A stretch of DNA of 64,000 nucleotides from Paenibacillus polymyxa (lineage in GTDB: Bacteria; Bacillota; Bacilli; Paenibacillales; Paenibacillaceae), in NCBI RefSeq assembly GCF_015710975.1, contig NZ_CP049783.1:2291501-2355500 (forward strand), given 5' to 3'. Positions within the stretch are counted from its first letter, which is position 1; each line of letters opens with the position of its first letter. Made by a program: the position numbers and the translations under genes. The notes under the pieces are model-generated. The model saw only the letters and a program-made list of their open reading frames with translations. It did no database searches and had not been told where the DNA came from. Of the stretch, positions 17,723-26,300 are shown in pieces.

Positions 17723-17751
17723 TTGTAATGTGAAAAATATCACACTATAAT
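17723..17751 (+). promoter_or_regulatory. nox promoter with an operator in its spacer
   Basis: TTGTAA at 17723-17728, a 17-nt spacer and TATAAT at 17746-17751 give a clear sigma-A promoter, with transcription expected to start near 17758. The spacer is filled by the first TGTGA-N6-TCACA palindrome (17729-17744). Between the preceding terminator and this point (17542-17700) I see nothing else. Confidence 0.8.
17729..17744. promoter_or_regulatory. Rex/FNR-type operator 1
   Basis: TGTGAAAAATATCACA is an exact TGTGA-N6-TCACA palindrome lying between -35 and -10. This placement suits a repressor such as Rex. Confidence 0.75.
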
Positions 17752-17761
17752 AAGCGCATGA

Positions 17762-17777
17762 AGTGAAATAAATCACA
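17762..17777. promoter_or_regulatory. Rex/FNR-type operator 2
   Basis: AGTGAAATAAATCACA, one base from TGTGA-N6-TCACA, lies 33 bp after operator 1, just downstream of the expected transcription start. Confidence 0.7.
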
Positions 17778-17796
17778 AGAAGTAATGAGTTATATA

Positions 17797-17812
17797 AGTG
17801 AAAGTATTCACA
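17797..17812. promoter_or_regulatory. Rex/FNR-type operator 3
   Basis: AGTGAAAGTATTCACA lies 35 bp after operator 2. In 18-bp form (17796-17813) it matches GTGAA-N4-TTCAC, the Rex core. Confidence 0.7.
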
Positions 17813-17855
17813 ATTATTATACATTTTATGCCCACACACCAAGGAGGAATTCAAC

Positions 17856-19217
17856 ATGAAAGTAGCAGTTATCGGATGTACACACGCAGGTACGGCAGCC
17901 ATAGTCAACACAGCTAAATGTTATCCAGATGCCGAAATTACGGTCTATGAGCGTAATGACAATATTTCATTTTTATCTTGTGGTATTGCACTGTATGTAG
18001 GTGGTGTCGTCAAAGATCCGCACGGATTGTTTTATTCGTCCCCAGATCAACTGGCTGATATGGGTGTAGTGACCAAGATGCTTCATGAGGTAACGAGTGT
18101 AGATACAGCGGGCAAGACGCTGCATGCACGTAATCTCCAAACCGGTGAGGAATTTACGGATACATTTGATAAATTGATTGTGACTACTGGATCGTGGCCA
18201 ATTATTCCGAAGCTGGAAGGCATTGAACTGGATCATATTTTGCTCTGCAAAAACTATAATCATTCGAATGAAATCATTGAGAAAGCCCAGCACGTACAGA
18301 ACATTACTGTCGTGGGAGCTGGATACATTGGTGTTGAGCTGGTAGAAGCTTTTCAAATGAACGGTAAGAACGTAACGCTGATCGACAGTGCTGATCGTAT
18401 ATTGAATAAGTATTTAGACCATGAGTATACAGACCGGATTGAGAATTCCCTGAGAGAACATGGCATTAAGCTGGTACTTGGCGAGACAGTAAGTCGTTTT
18501 GAGGGGACTAACGGTAAAGTAAGTAAGGTCGTGACCTCCAAAGGAGAATATGAAACAGAGCTTGTTATACTCTGTATCGGTTTCCGACCTCAAACGGATC
18601 TGCTCAAAGGTCAGGTAGATATGTTGCCTAACGGTGCGATCATTGTGGACAATTATATGCAAAGTAGCTGCCCAGACGTGTTTGCAGCAGGCGACAGTTG
18701 TGCAATTCGTTATAATCCAACCGGCAAAACAGCTTATATCCCATTGGCGACCAATGCGGTTCGTATGGGTACGCTGGTGGCACGTAATCTGGTACAACCT
18801 ACCATTGCCTACATGGGAACACAAGGAACCTCGGGTATCAAAATTTACGAAGATAATATTGCGGGAACAGGAATGACGGAAGCCGCAGCAACGGACGAGG
18901 GGATGACTGTAGAAGCTGTAACCATTGAGGACAGCTACCGTCCTGAGTTTATGCCAACTTCTGAAAAGGTGTTGCTGAAGGTTGTATATGAGCAGGAGAC
19001 ACGGAGAATTGTTGGGGCACAAATTATGTCGAAGGTCGATTTGACGCAATCCATTAACACCCTGTCTGTAGCCATTCAAAATCATATGACCATTGATCAG
19101 TTGGCCTTTGTCGATTTCTTCTTCCAGCCGCACTATAACAAGCCTTGGAATTTCCTGAACGCGGCAGGTTTGCAGGCATTGCCTACAATATCCGAACGGA
19201 ACCCAGTTACTGTATAA
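17856..19217 (+). CDS. nox: water-forming NADH oxidase (Nox)
   Basis: 453-residue FAD enzyme of the pyridine-nucleotide-disulfide family that oxidises NADH and reduces oxygen to water in the cytoplasm. The FAD-binding GCTHAGTAA motif lies at residues 7-15, the redox-active Cys42 sits in SFLSCGIALYVGG, the NADH site is VVGAGYIGVELVEAF, and the second FAD motif is DVFAAGDSCA. The rest of the length matches Nox; a CoA-disulfide reductase is the alternative, but ALYVGG and the ending favour Nox. AAGGAGG precedes ATG at 17856. Three Rex/FNR-type palindromes on the promoter indicate control by NADH/NAD or oxygen. Confidence 0.9.
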   Translation: MKVAVIGCTHAGTAAIVNTAKCYPDAEITVYERNDNISFLSCGIALYVGGVVKDPHGLFYSSPDQLADMGVVTKMLHEVTSVDTAGKTLHARNLQTGEEFTDTFDKLIVTTGSWPIIPKLEGIELDHILLCKNYNHSNEIIEKAQHVQNITVVGAGYIGVELVEAFQMNGKNVTLIDSADRILNKYLDHEYTDRIENSLREHGIKLVLGETVSRFEGTNGKVSKVVTSKGEYETELVILCIGFRPQTDLLKGQVDMLPNGAIIVDNYMQSSCPDVFAAGDSCAIRYNPTGKTAYIPLATNAVRMGTLVARNLVQPTIAYMGTQGTSGIKIYEDNIAGTGMTEAAATDEGMTVEAVTIEDSYRPEFMPTSEKVLLKVVYEQETRRIVGAQIMSKVDLTQSINTLSVAIQNHMTIDQLAFVDFFFQPHYNKPWNFLNAAGLQALPTISERNPVTV

Positions 19218-19275
19218 TCCGATTTGTCTGTGACATTGTTCATAAGTTTGTCAACAATCTGAAAGCGTACGGATG

Positions 19276-19310
19276 AATCCTTATAGTACAATATAGAGAG
19301 CATAAGGATT
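19276..19310 (+). promoter_or_regulatory. 9-bp inverted repeat in front of the small membrane gene
   Basis: AATCCTTAT at 19276-19284 and ATAAGGATT at 19302-19310 are perfect arms around 17 nt that contain TACAAT, a possible -10. The second arm abuts the AGGGGGAG ribosome site. It may be an operator or an RNA hairpin affecting translation. Confidence 0.45.
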
Positions 19311-19327
19311 AGGGGGAGAAGTAGATA

Positions 19328-19429
19328 ATGGGTTTGTTTTATATCCTTTTTCTTGTAGTTGTCGCAGCCATCGGTCTGGGCGGAGTACTTTGGTTCTTGA
19401 AAGCCGTTGAAAAGGAAGAATATAATTAA
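19328..19429 (+). CDS. 33-residue single-helix membrane peptide
   Basis: ATG at 19328 follows AGGGGGAG and encodes MGLFYILFLVVVAAIGLGGV, then a short LWFLKAVEKEEYN tail and TAA. Residues 3-24 form one membrane helix, with a charged acidic tail. The layout is that of small accessory subunits such as CydS/CydX of cytochrome bd, or of short regulators of transporters. It lies between Nox and a formate/nitrite channel and is followed by a terminator, so it has its own transcript or ends that of nox. Coding is supported by the ribosome site, the helix and the position; function is unknown. Confidence 0.65.
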   Translation: MGLFYILFLVVVAAIGLGGVLWFLKAVEKEEYN

Positions 19430-19479
19430 ATGTAAAGCGCATAGCAGCGCAGTAGCAGTAGATGTAATAAAATAGAAAG

Positions 19480-19508
19480 ACAGTCCTTTTTCGAGGGCTG
19501 TTTTTTTT
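19480..19508 (+). terminator. rho-independent terminator
   Basis: ACAGTCCT at 19480-19487 pairs with AGGGCTGT ending near 19501, followed by a run of Ts. Confidence 0.85.
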
Positions 19509-19519
19509 ATAGCTGAGAA

Positions 19520-19535
19520 AGTGATTTTTTTCACA
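19520..19535. promoter_or_regulatory. Rex/FNR-type operator 4, before the formate/nitrite channel
   Basis: AGTGATTTTTTTCACA fits AGTGA-N6-TCACA. If TAAAAT at 19557-19562 is the -10, the site centre is near -41.5, the classic position for an FNR-type activator. If TAAATA at 19553 is used with TTCACA as -35, the site would overlap the -35 and repress. Sequence alone does not decide. Confidence 0.65.
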
Positions 19536-19610
19536 AACAAAATCACTGATTTTAAATAAAATATGAAAGAAGAATATTTTGTTTAAAAGATATTAAAGGA
19601 GCGGGGGCAG

Positions 19611-20456
19611 ATGGCAAGCTATAAACCGGGGCAAATTGCCGAAAAGACGGTGGAAACAGGAGTGGCCAAGGCGAACAACCCGTGGACTGTGGCGGTGGTA
19701 TTGGGATTTTTGGCAGGTGCATTTATTGCACTCGGGTTTTTGCTGGATATACGCGTTATTGCAAGTGCACCTAAAGAATGGGGAAGCATTGCTACCTTTA
19801 TTGGAGCTGCGGTGTTCCCTGTAGGTCTGGTGTTAGTTTTGATAGCTGGTGGGGAATTGCTGACCGGCAATATGATGGCAGTCCCTTTGGCGAGATGGGC
19901 AGGACGAATTAAGACAGGAGCCATGCTTCGTAATTTGGCAATTATTACGCTCAGTAATTTTGCAGGTGCATTATTTGTTGCGTTTTTCTTTGGGCATGTT
20001 CTAGGCTTGACCGAAACGGGTCCTTACCTGGATAAAGTGGTGGATATGGCAGGACATAAGCTGCATGAAAGCTTTTTGCAGTCTTTTATATCAGGTATAG
20101 GATGTAACTGGCTCGTAGCACTGGCTGTATGGATGGCATATAGCACAGACTCTATCGGCGGCAAAATTATGGGAATTTGGTTCCCGACCATGGCCTTTGT
20201 TGCTATTGGATTCCAGCACGTTGTTGCCAATATGTTTCTCATTCCGGCGGCTATATTTGCAGGTCATTTTTCGTGGGCAGAGTATGTTATGAATTTTATT
20301 CCGGTCTGGTTGGGGAATTTGGTAGGAGGCAGTCTGTTTGTGGCTGGAGCCTACTGGCTGGCCTATCTGAAAAAAACTCAAGCCAACACACATTCCGTGA
20401 ATGAATCTCAAACTACTTCTTCAGTTACATCCAAGCCGTTGAGTGATCATGCATAA
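19611..20456 (+). CDS. formate/nitrite transporter family channel
   Basis: 281-residue pentameric channel protein of the FocA/NirC family that moves formate or nitrite across the membrane. Six membrane helices are visible. Family motifs are GGELLTGNMMAV after helix 2, an SGIGCNWLVALAVWMA segment, and GFQHVVANMFLIPAAIF with the conserved pore His. Substrate cannot be fixed, but the next gene is formate-dehydrogenase-like, which favours formate. AAAGGAGCGGGGGCAG precedes ATG at 19611. A TGTGA-N6-TCACA-like site upstream suggests oxygen or redox control. Confidence 0.9.
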   Translation: MASYKPGQIAEKTVETGVAKANNPWTVAVVLGFLAGAFIALGFLLDIRVIASAPKEWGSIATFIGAAVFPVGLVLVLIAGGELLTGNMMAVPLARWAGRIKTGAMLRNLAIITLSNFAGALFVAFFFGHVLGLTETGPYLDKVVDMAGHKLHESFLQSFISGIGCNWLVALAVWMAYSTDSIGGKIMGIWFPTMAFVAIGFQHVVANMFLIPAAIFAGHFSWAEYVMNFIPVWLGNLVGGSLFVAGAYWLAYLKKTQANTHSVNESQTTSSVTSKPLSDHA

Positions 20457-20487
20457 TCACGTTACTTTATGAAGCAATAAACAAAGC

Positions 20488-20538
20488 AAATCCGCCATGA
20501 CAGGCCCGGGGGAACGAAACCTGTCATGGCGGATTTTT
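20488..20538 (+). terminator. strong rho-independent terminator
   Basis: AAATCCGCCATGACAGG at 20488-20504 pairs perfectly with CCTGTCATGGCGGATTT, followed by Ts. The 17-bp stem is unusually long. Confidence 0.95.
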
Positions 20539-20811
20539 TTGGGAGTGGTCCATGATTTGGCATGGAGGATGAGTGTGCTCTCGTCCATAATGCCTTGATC
20601 TCTTTTACCCTGGGTATGTAATGATGAAACAGAATGATAAAAAAATAATTATACTTTTTAAAATCCATTTTGCTCTATGCAGCAGGCGGATTTTTTTATA
20701 TTTTGGAGAACTGCTGTGTGGTAAAATCCTTCTCTTGCCATAGGCCAAAGCTGTAGATATGATAAGAACAGTGTAATTTTTGGAAACGGTAACGGAAAGG
20801 AGCATTTAGCC
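20539..20811 (+). promoter_or_regulatory. promoter region of the molybdoenzyme gene
   Basis: TTGCCA at 20735-20740, a 17-nt spacer and TATGAT at 20758-20763 make a good promoter about 50 bp before the start codon. Upstream, AAAATCC near 20660 can pair with GGATTTTTTT near 20690, a terminator-like hairpin that lies before the promoter. No operator was recognised. Confidence 0.6.
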
Positions 20812-22944
20812 ATGGATCATCGCAATAGCGCGCCTCTTGAGGCCACACTTCAACAAAATCTACAAAGAGGACAGCGGATGACGGAGCAGCAGAATGGTAT
20901 TTTTCCGGCTGTATGCCCGTTGGATTGCCCGGATACGTGTGGGCTCCTGCTTTACAAGGAAGATGGAAAGATAGTCAAGGTGACTGGTAATCCGGATCAT
21001 CCCATTACCAAAGGGGCTATATGCAACAAAGTCCGCAATATGACCGAGCGCGTATATGATCCGGATCGGGTGCTTTATCCGTTGAAGCGTGTAGGTGCCA
21101 AAGGGGAAGGGAAATTTGAACGAATTAGCTGGGAGGAAGCGGTCGATACCATTACAGGTCGGTTCAAGGAGCTGATACGTACGGATGGACCGGAATCCAT
21201 ACTCCCCTACAGCTTTTATGGCAATATGGGCGTATTGAGTGTGGATGGAATGGATCGTCGCTTTTTCAATGCACTGGGTTCAAGCCAGCTGGATCAGACG
21301 ATTTGTAGCGTGGCTGGGAATGAAGGCTGGGCATCCGTTATGGGGTTTAAGGGCGGCACGAGCCCGGAGGATACAGAAGATGCAGAGCTCATTATTGTAT
21401 GGGGTGGAAATGTCATAAGCACCAACATGCATCAGGTCGTATTGGCTGAGAAAGCACGTAAAAAAGGTGCTAAGGTGGTCGTAATTGATGTTCATCGCAA
21501 CCGGACGGCGCAATGGGCGGATTGGTTCATTCCATTATATCCGGGTACGGATACGGCGCTTGCGCTGGGGGTTATGCATGTACTGTTTGATCAGGGACTG
21601 ACAGACGACGAATTTTTACATCGCTATACTGTAGGTCACGAGGAACTGCGCGAGCATGTTAAGACCTATACACCAGAGCGGGTTTCGCGGATTACCGGCG
21701 TGCCGAAAGAGGATATTATCCGTTTGGCGGAAATGTACGGAAAGGCGCGAGCGGCCTATATCAATATTGGAAATGGGCTTCAGCACCATGATAATGGCGG
21801 TATGAACGTACGCGCAGTTACATGCTTGCCTGCACTCACTGGACAATGGTTGAAGCACGGCGGAGGAGCGTCGCGCTCCAATGGCGCTTATGCCAAGATT
21901 AACAGCGCCCATCTGGAGCGTCCTGATCTGCGACAGAACCCGGATGCCCGGGTGATCAACATGAACCGGATTGGAGAGGCGCTGCTACAAAAGGAACAGC
22001 CGATTAAGGCGTTATTCGTATATTGTAGTAATCCAGTAGTTGTAGCACCCGATTCGCAACGGGTAACGGAGGGATTTGAACGAGAGGATCTGTTTACGGT
22101 TGTTCATGACCTGTTCCTTACCGATACGGCCTGCTATGCAGATATTGTGCTACCTGCTGCGTCTTCTTTTGAAGGAACAGATCTATACAAATCGTACTGG
22201 CACCACTATATCCAGATGCAGAAGCCTGTTATTGATCCGCTAGGGGAAAGCAAAAGCAATTATGAGCTATTTAGCCTGCTCGGACAGGCAATGGGCTTTG
22301 ATGAAGCTGTCTTTACGGAAAGTGAAGAGGATATGATCGCAGGCGCGCTTGATAATCCAACGAACCCTTATCTCAATGGTGTAACCTTGGATGCCTTAAC
22401 AAAGTCGCCTTTTGTAAAGCTCGATATGACGCCAAAGGCTACTTATTTGGAGCGTTTAACTACGCCTTCAGGCAAGATAGAGTTGTATTCGGAAAAGATG
22501 AAACAAGCAGGTCTGCCTGCATTGCCCTCCTATGTACCGCTGGTCGAAGGGTATGACGGAGAGCATCGGCCGCAAGCGGATGATCGTTTTCCATTGATGT
22601 TTGTTTCACCGCCAAACCATAATTTTTTGAATTCTACATTTGCTAATTTGCCCAAACATCAGCGCTTGGAACGGGAGCCCTTGCTGCAAATTCACCCGGA
22701 GGATGCTCAGGCAAGAGACATCGCAGATGGTGATCCGGTTACCGTCTGGAATGACAGGGGAATGTATGAATTGAAAGCCAAGGTCACCGATCTGATGCTG
22801 CCCGGCACGGTGATTAGCCAAGGATTATGGTGGAAAGGCAAAGGACGCAGACAGCGCGCCAATGCGTTAACCTCTGACCGGCTGTCGGATATGGGGCAGG
22901 GGGCTACTTTTTTCTCAACAGTGGTGAATGTGAAGCGCCAATGA
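20812..22944 (+). CDS. molybdopterin oxidoreductase, formate-dehydrogenase-like (YoaE type)
   Basis: 710-residue cytoplasmic molybdoenzyme of the DMSO-reductase superfamily. Cys35, Cys39, Cys43 and Cys71 (CPLDCPDTC, then GAICNK) form the [4Fe-4S] site. The bis-MGD fold follows: IIVWGGNVISTNMHQ, VVVIDVHRNRTA, YPGTDTALALGVMH and the C-terminal cofactor-binding beta barrel with VSPPNHNFLNST. B. subtilis YoaE, a putative formate dehydrogenase, is the nearest remembered relative; true substrate is unproven. AAAGGAG lies 9 nt before ATG. No Tat signal is seen. The formate/nitrite channel upstream supports formate oxidation, and mobA at 35.8 kb could supply MGD cofactor. Confidence 0.85.
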   Translation: MDHRNSAPLEATLQQNLQRGQRMTEQQNGIFPAVCPLDCPDTCGLLLYKEDGKIVKVTGNPDHPITKGAICNKVRNMTERVYDPDRVLYPLKRVGAKGEGKFERISWEEAVDTITGRFKELIRTDGPESILPYSFYGNMGVLSVDGMDRRFFNALGSSQLDQTICSVAGNEGWASVMGFKGGTSPEDTEDAELIIVWGGNVISTNMHQVVLAEKARKKGAKVVVIDVHRNRTAQWADWFIPLYPGTDTALALGVMHVLFDQGLTDDEFLHRYTVGHEELREHVKTYTPERVSRITGVPKEDIIRLAEMYGKARAAYINIGNGLQHHDNGGMNVRAVTCLPALTGQWLKHGGGASRSNGAYAKINSAHLERPDLRQNPDARVINMNRIGEALLQKEQPIKALFVYCSNPVVVAPDSQRVTEGFEREDLFTVVHDLFLTDTACYADIVLPAASSFEGTDLYKSYWHHYIQMQKPVIDPLGESKSNYELFSLLGQAMGFDEAVFTESEEDMIAGALDNPTNPYLNGVTLDALTKSPFVKLDMTPKATYLERLTTPSGKIELYSEKMKQAGLPALPSYVPLVEGYDGEHRPQADDRFPLMFVSPPNHNFLNSTFANLPKHQRLEREPLLQIHPEDAQARDIADGDPVTVWNDRGMYELKAKVTDLMLPGTVISQGLWWKGKGRRQRANALTSDRLSDMGQGATFFSTVVNVKRQ

Positions 22945-22990
22945 GAAACTGCCTTTCATGGCGCCAGGTGCAAAAGGAGAAGCAAAACAT

Positions 22991-24237
22991 ATGAAATGGT
23001 TGGAGTCTTATCCGAAAGAAGTAAAAGTATTTCTCATTGCCAGCCTGATTAATTCCGCCGGAAGTTCCCTCATGTGGCCGCTCGTTAGCATGTATGTATT
23101 TGACGAACTGAACCGTAGTATGGAAGATGCGGGGATTGCAATTTTAGTGCAGTCTTTAGGCGGAATTTTTGGTCAAGTGCTGGGCGGAGCCCTTTATCAT
23201 CGTATTGGAGCCAAGCAACTGATTGTCGGCTCACTGGCCATGAATGCGTTGGGACTTCTCTCGCTTCCATTTACCAGTGGTCATTGGGTGGCTTTTGTCA
23301 TCATGATGGGCTTTATCGGCTTTTTTAATGTGGTATCTGTGCCTGCGATTCAGGCCTTTGTAGGTTTTCGTTTTGCTGACCGACGTGGAGAGCTGTTTAA
23401 TATCATTTATGTCGCGAACAATATTGGGGTGGCACTCGGAACGGGACTGAGCGGCGTTCTGGCCGACCTTTCCTATCAGCTCAGCTTTGTGATGAACGGG
23501 GTGACTTCTGCGGTATTTGCTGGATTCTTCTGGTCTTATCTAAGCAGGGTAGATCGGGAAGAGGGAGAAGTCCAGCTCAGCAAGTCTGTGATGAAAAAAG
23601 AAGAAATACCCGCTCGGTTGCTGTTTCGTGATACCAGGCTGTATCTCTTTGTGGGGTTAGGCTCGCTTTTTTTATGGTTCGGCAATTCGATCTGGAATAC
23701 GGGAGTCTCTCCCCATATTATTGAACAGGGCTTGCCTAAAACGATGTATGGATTATTATGGACGTTGAATGGTATTCTCATTTTTGCCGCACAACCTATT
23801 ATTTTCTGGATCAAACGGCTGTACGCTCATCACGCTTCTGCGCAAATGACATGGGCTGGAGGATTTTATTTGGCAGCTTATATTGTCATACTGGGCACAC
23901 AGAACTATACTGGGATGATATTCGCTATGGTACTGGCGACTCTGGGAGAAATGCTGATTGCACCTGCGGTTCCAGCATTCCTGTCTGATCATGGAGGTCG
24001 GGGCGCCCCCTTTTACATTGGACTTGTGGGGGCATTGGTGCAGCCGGACGGGTGATGGGACCTTATTTTATGGGGAAGTTGTATGATGGCGGTGGGTTAC
24101 CTCCTACACTTTGGCTGGCAGCGGGCGTAGCGGTGTTGTCGATTCTATTTTTCGTCCTGCATAGCTGGTTGAATCGTTACCGTCACAATATGGGTGATTT
24201 TGACACTTCCTCCAAGGTGGACGTTCCCAGTTCTTAA
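22991..24237 (+). pseudogene. MFS transporter broken by a 1-bp deletion in a G tract
   Basis: ATG at 22991 has AAAAGGAG upstream. The frame gives a normal 12-helix major facilitator from MKWLESYPKEVKVFLIASL through FLSDHGGRGAPFYIGLVG, then shifts into LVQPDG and stops at 24053. Restoring one G in the five-G run at 24028-24032 joins it to the frame GIGAAGRVMGPYFMGKLYDG, which continues to TAA-equivalent at 24237, giving about 415 residues. As written, the last one to two helices are lost. It could be a true mutation, a sequencing error in a homopolymer, or phase variation. It directly follows the molybdoenzyme; substrate unknown. Confidence 0.8.
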
Positions 24238-24341
24238 GTCCTAATAAAAGTTCAGTAATGAGCTGCGATTATGGTACAATAAGTGACGAATGGTTGCAGT
24301 TATTGCTTCAGGAAAGCCTTCACAGGAAGGATTGAAAGGAA

Positions 24342-24836
24342 TTGTTTACAAGTCAACCCTTGACGATACGTCATTCGGAGATGAAGGATGCTCCTGATCT
24401 GATTGCGCTGGATGAATTGGTATGGAATGAACGCACGGCTCCTGCTTCGCTGTCATGGAAGTCGCGCGGAGAGTTTCTGCGCAATACGCCTCCAGGCTCT
24501 CAACTGGTTGCCATCGAACAGGAAGTGCTCTGCGGGTATATTGGATTTCGTCCTCCAACGCTGTTGGCTAGTAATTGTCATGTGCTCGAAATAAATATAG
24601 CTGTGCGTCCAGACTATCATCGCAAAGGTATTGGGACGGCGCTCATGAACTCCATGAAGGAGATTGCAGCTGCGGAGGGCATCCGCAAGTTAAGTTTGCG
24701 TGTACTGTCCTGTAACACGGAAGCCCTTATGTTTTATGAAAAATGTGGTTTTGCAATTGAAGGGCGGCTGCATGAGGAGTTTTATATCGCAGGCCAATTT
24801 GTGGATGATGTTCTAATGGCCTATTTCTTAAAATAG
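24342..24836 (+). CDS. GNAT acetyltransferase
   Basis: 164 residues. TTG at 24342 is the likely start (GGAAGG 11 nt upstream; a stop precedes it in frame). The acetyl-CoA fold is clear: LTIRHSEMKDAPDLIALD first strand and helix, then LEINIAVRPDYHRKGIGTAL with the pyrophosphate-binding RKGIGTA loop, and SLRVLSCNTEALMFYEKCGF near the end. This is close to RimI/PhnO-like protein or small-molecule acetyltransferases with a FYEKCGF terminus. Substrate unknown. It converges on another GNAT gene across a shared terminator. Confidence 0.88.
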   Translation: MFTSQPLTIRHSEMKDAPDLIALDELVWNERTAPASLSWKSRGEFLRNTPPGSQLVAIEQEVLCGYIGFRPPTLLASNCHVLEINIAVRPDYHRKGIGTALMNSMKEIAAAEGIRKLSLRVLSCNTEALMFYEKCGFAIEGRLHEEFYIAGQFVDDVLMAYFLK

Positions 24837-24890
24837 ACCGGAGGATACAGACAGGCAGCAACATTCGGTTGTAATGTCCAGCTCATAATC

Positions 24891-24929
24891 AACAACGCCG
24901 CAGACCTGATCAGGCCTGCGGCGTTGTTG
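24891..24929. terminator. bidirectional terminator between two GNAT genes
   Basis: AACAACGCCGCAG at 24891-24903 pairs with CTGCGGCGTTGTT at 24917-24929, with an inner CCTGATCAGG palindrome. Confidence 0.9.
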
Positions 24930-24941
24930 TGCAGTACAAGG

Positions 24942-25490
24942 CTATCGAAGTTGCTTCCATTCATTCTGGAGCATACCATACACTGCGTGGTTCATATAGC
25001 CATCTGGCAGCAACTCTGCTTCGCGTACAATGCCTTCGAGCACAAAGCCCAGGCGTTCTGGAATACCGCGGCTGCGGCGGTTTGTCGTTGCACAACGGAT
25101 TTCGACCCGATGCAAGTCCAACTCCATCAACGCATATTCGACGAATACGCGGCAGGCACTGGTCATGAGACCCTGTCCTTCGTAACCGTGCCCAAGCCAG
25201 TATCCGATGCTAACCGAACGGTGAGCCCAATTGATCTCATGGTAGCTGATGATACCAGCAAGCTCGTTGTCTATCCAAATTCCAGCGGTCAGGCTACCGT
25301 TCTCTGCGGCTTGTTTCAAGGCGCCTTGCACGAACTGCTCTGTATGGCTGATTTCCGTGGTGGAGTCTACCCATGGAAGCCATTGACGCAGACGGTCACG
25401 GGACATTTCGATCAGCTCAAACAGAGGCTGCACATGCTCCTTGGTGAGCGGCCGAAGGACTGTGCGTTCGTCCAACGCATATGTAAACAT
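24942..25490 (-). CDS. RimJ/RimL-like GNAT acetyltransferase
   Basis: 182 residues with the ribosomal-protein acetyltransferase layout: VLRPLTKEHVQPLFELIEMS, LRQWLPWVDS, a GIISYHEINWAHRSVSIGYW strand, GHGYEGQGLMTSACR as the acetyl-CoA loop, and VEIRCATTNRRSRGIPERLGF. The nearest remembered relative is B. subtilis YdaF. Substrate may be a protein N-terminus or a small molecule. It is unrelated in detail to the convergent GNAT gene beside it. Confidence 0.88.
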   Translation of the reverse strand: MFTYALDERTVLRPLTKEHVQPLFELIEMSRDRLRQWLPWVDSTTEISHTEQFVQGALKQAAENGSLTAGIWIDNELAGIISYHEINWAHRSVSIGYWLGHGYEGQGLMTSACRVFVEYALMELDLHRVEIRCATTNRRSRGIPERLGFVLEGIVREAELLPDGYMNHAVYGMLQNEWKQLR

Positions 25491-25574
25491 GATTAATCCC
25501 CTCTTTCACTCGGAAAATCGCTAAACCAGCCAGTCTAGCATTTAATCCCATGCTACCTTATTCTGCGAGAGTCG

Positions 25575-26300
25575 TCAAAAGGGAGAGGAAGCTTCAAATT
25601 TTATAGGTCCCACCCGGAACCGTCCCTGCTCGTATACATATTTCAGATCCAAATCCCCTACAAATTCGCTTGGCGATACGCTACCGGATACAGTGGCATG
25701 GAGTGGGAATTGCTCGGCGTCATACATTACAACAGAGCTAAAATCGAGATGCTTTGTAAACTGGGCTGGATCATCGTAAAATACAGACGCTTTGGGGTCC
25801 ATCGTGTGTGTAGTACCGTCAATCATAACAGCGATATGCACCTGGCGGTTGTGGTCACGTAGCTCCACGGAGCTATGTACTCGCTGGGATATAGCATTTG
25901 CCGCTGATTCAATGGCATATTCCTCCATTGTCTGTACGTTAACAATATGCAACTCCTGCAATTCCACACCCGTTCCCGAGGCACGCGTGAGAATAACAAC
26001 GGCTTCACGGATCCCGTCTTCGTTTATATCTCTGTAAAATAACTGTGGTGCGGTGGAAATATCCGCCGAGCCCGACCACTGGAATGTGCGGTGCTGCTGG
26101 CCGATTTCCAGTACGGCTAAATGAAAGAGCCCCTGAGACGGGCTCACGGCATATAAGCGGACAGATGAGTCTTCTGGCGCGCTGGCCAGCGGATGAGATA
26201 ATGCAGTTTCGGTCACCATGCTTGAAGAAGGATGATCGGTAGTCATAACGGAAGAGGACAGCAGCATAGACAGCAGGATGACGATCAACAGCTTAAACAC
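25575..26300 (-). CDS. secreted or anchored hypothetical protein with an FG-GAP-like motif
   Basis: 241 residues. Residues 1-19 (FKLLIVILLSMLLSSSVM) form a signal sequence or anchor without a lipobox cysteine. The mature part is beta-rich, with FYRDINEDGIREAVVILTRA resembling the calcium-binding DxNxDG loop of FG-GAP/VCBS repeats, then VELRDHNRQVHIAVMIDGTT. Unknown family; likely extracytoplasmic. It is a single gene between convergent-divergent neighbours. Confidence 0.6.
   Translation of the reverse strand: MFKLLIVILLSMLLSSSVMTTDHPSSSMVTETALSHPLASAPEDSSVRLYAVSPSQGLFHLAVLEIGQQHRTFQWSGSADISTAPQLFYRDINEDGIREAVVILTRASGTGVELQELHIVNVQTMEEYAIESAANAISQRVHSSVELRDHNRQVHIAVMIDGTTHTMDPKASVFYDDPAQFTKHLDFSSVVMYDAEQFPLHATVSGSVSPSEFVGDLDLKYVYEQGRFRVGPIKFEASSPF

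Noticed and set aside
17720..17812. FNR as an activator of nox through the three palindromes
   Set aside because: Their positions inside and downstream of the promoter fit repression; an activator site would be upstream.
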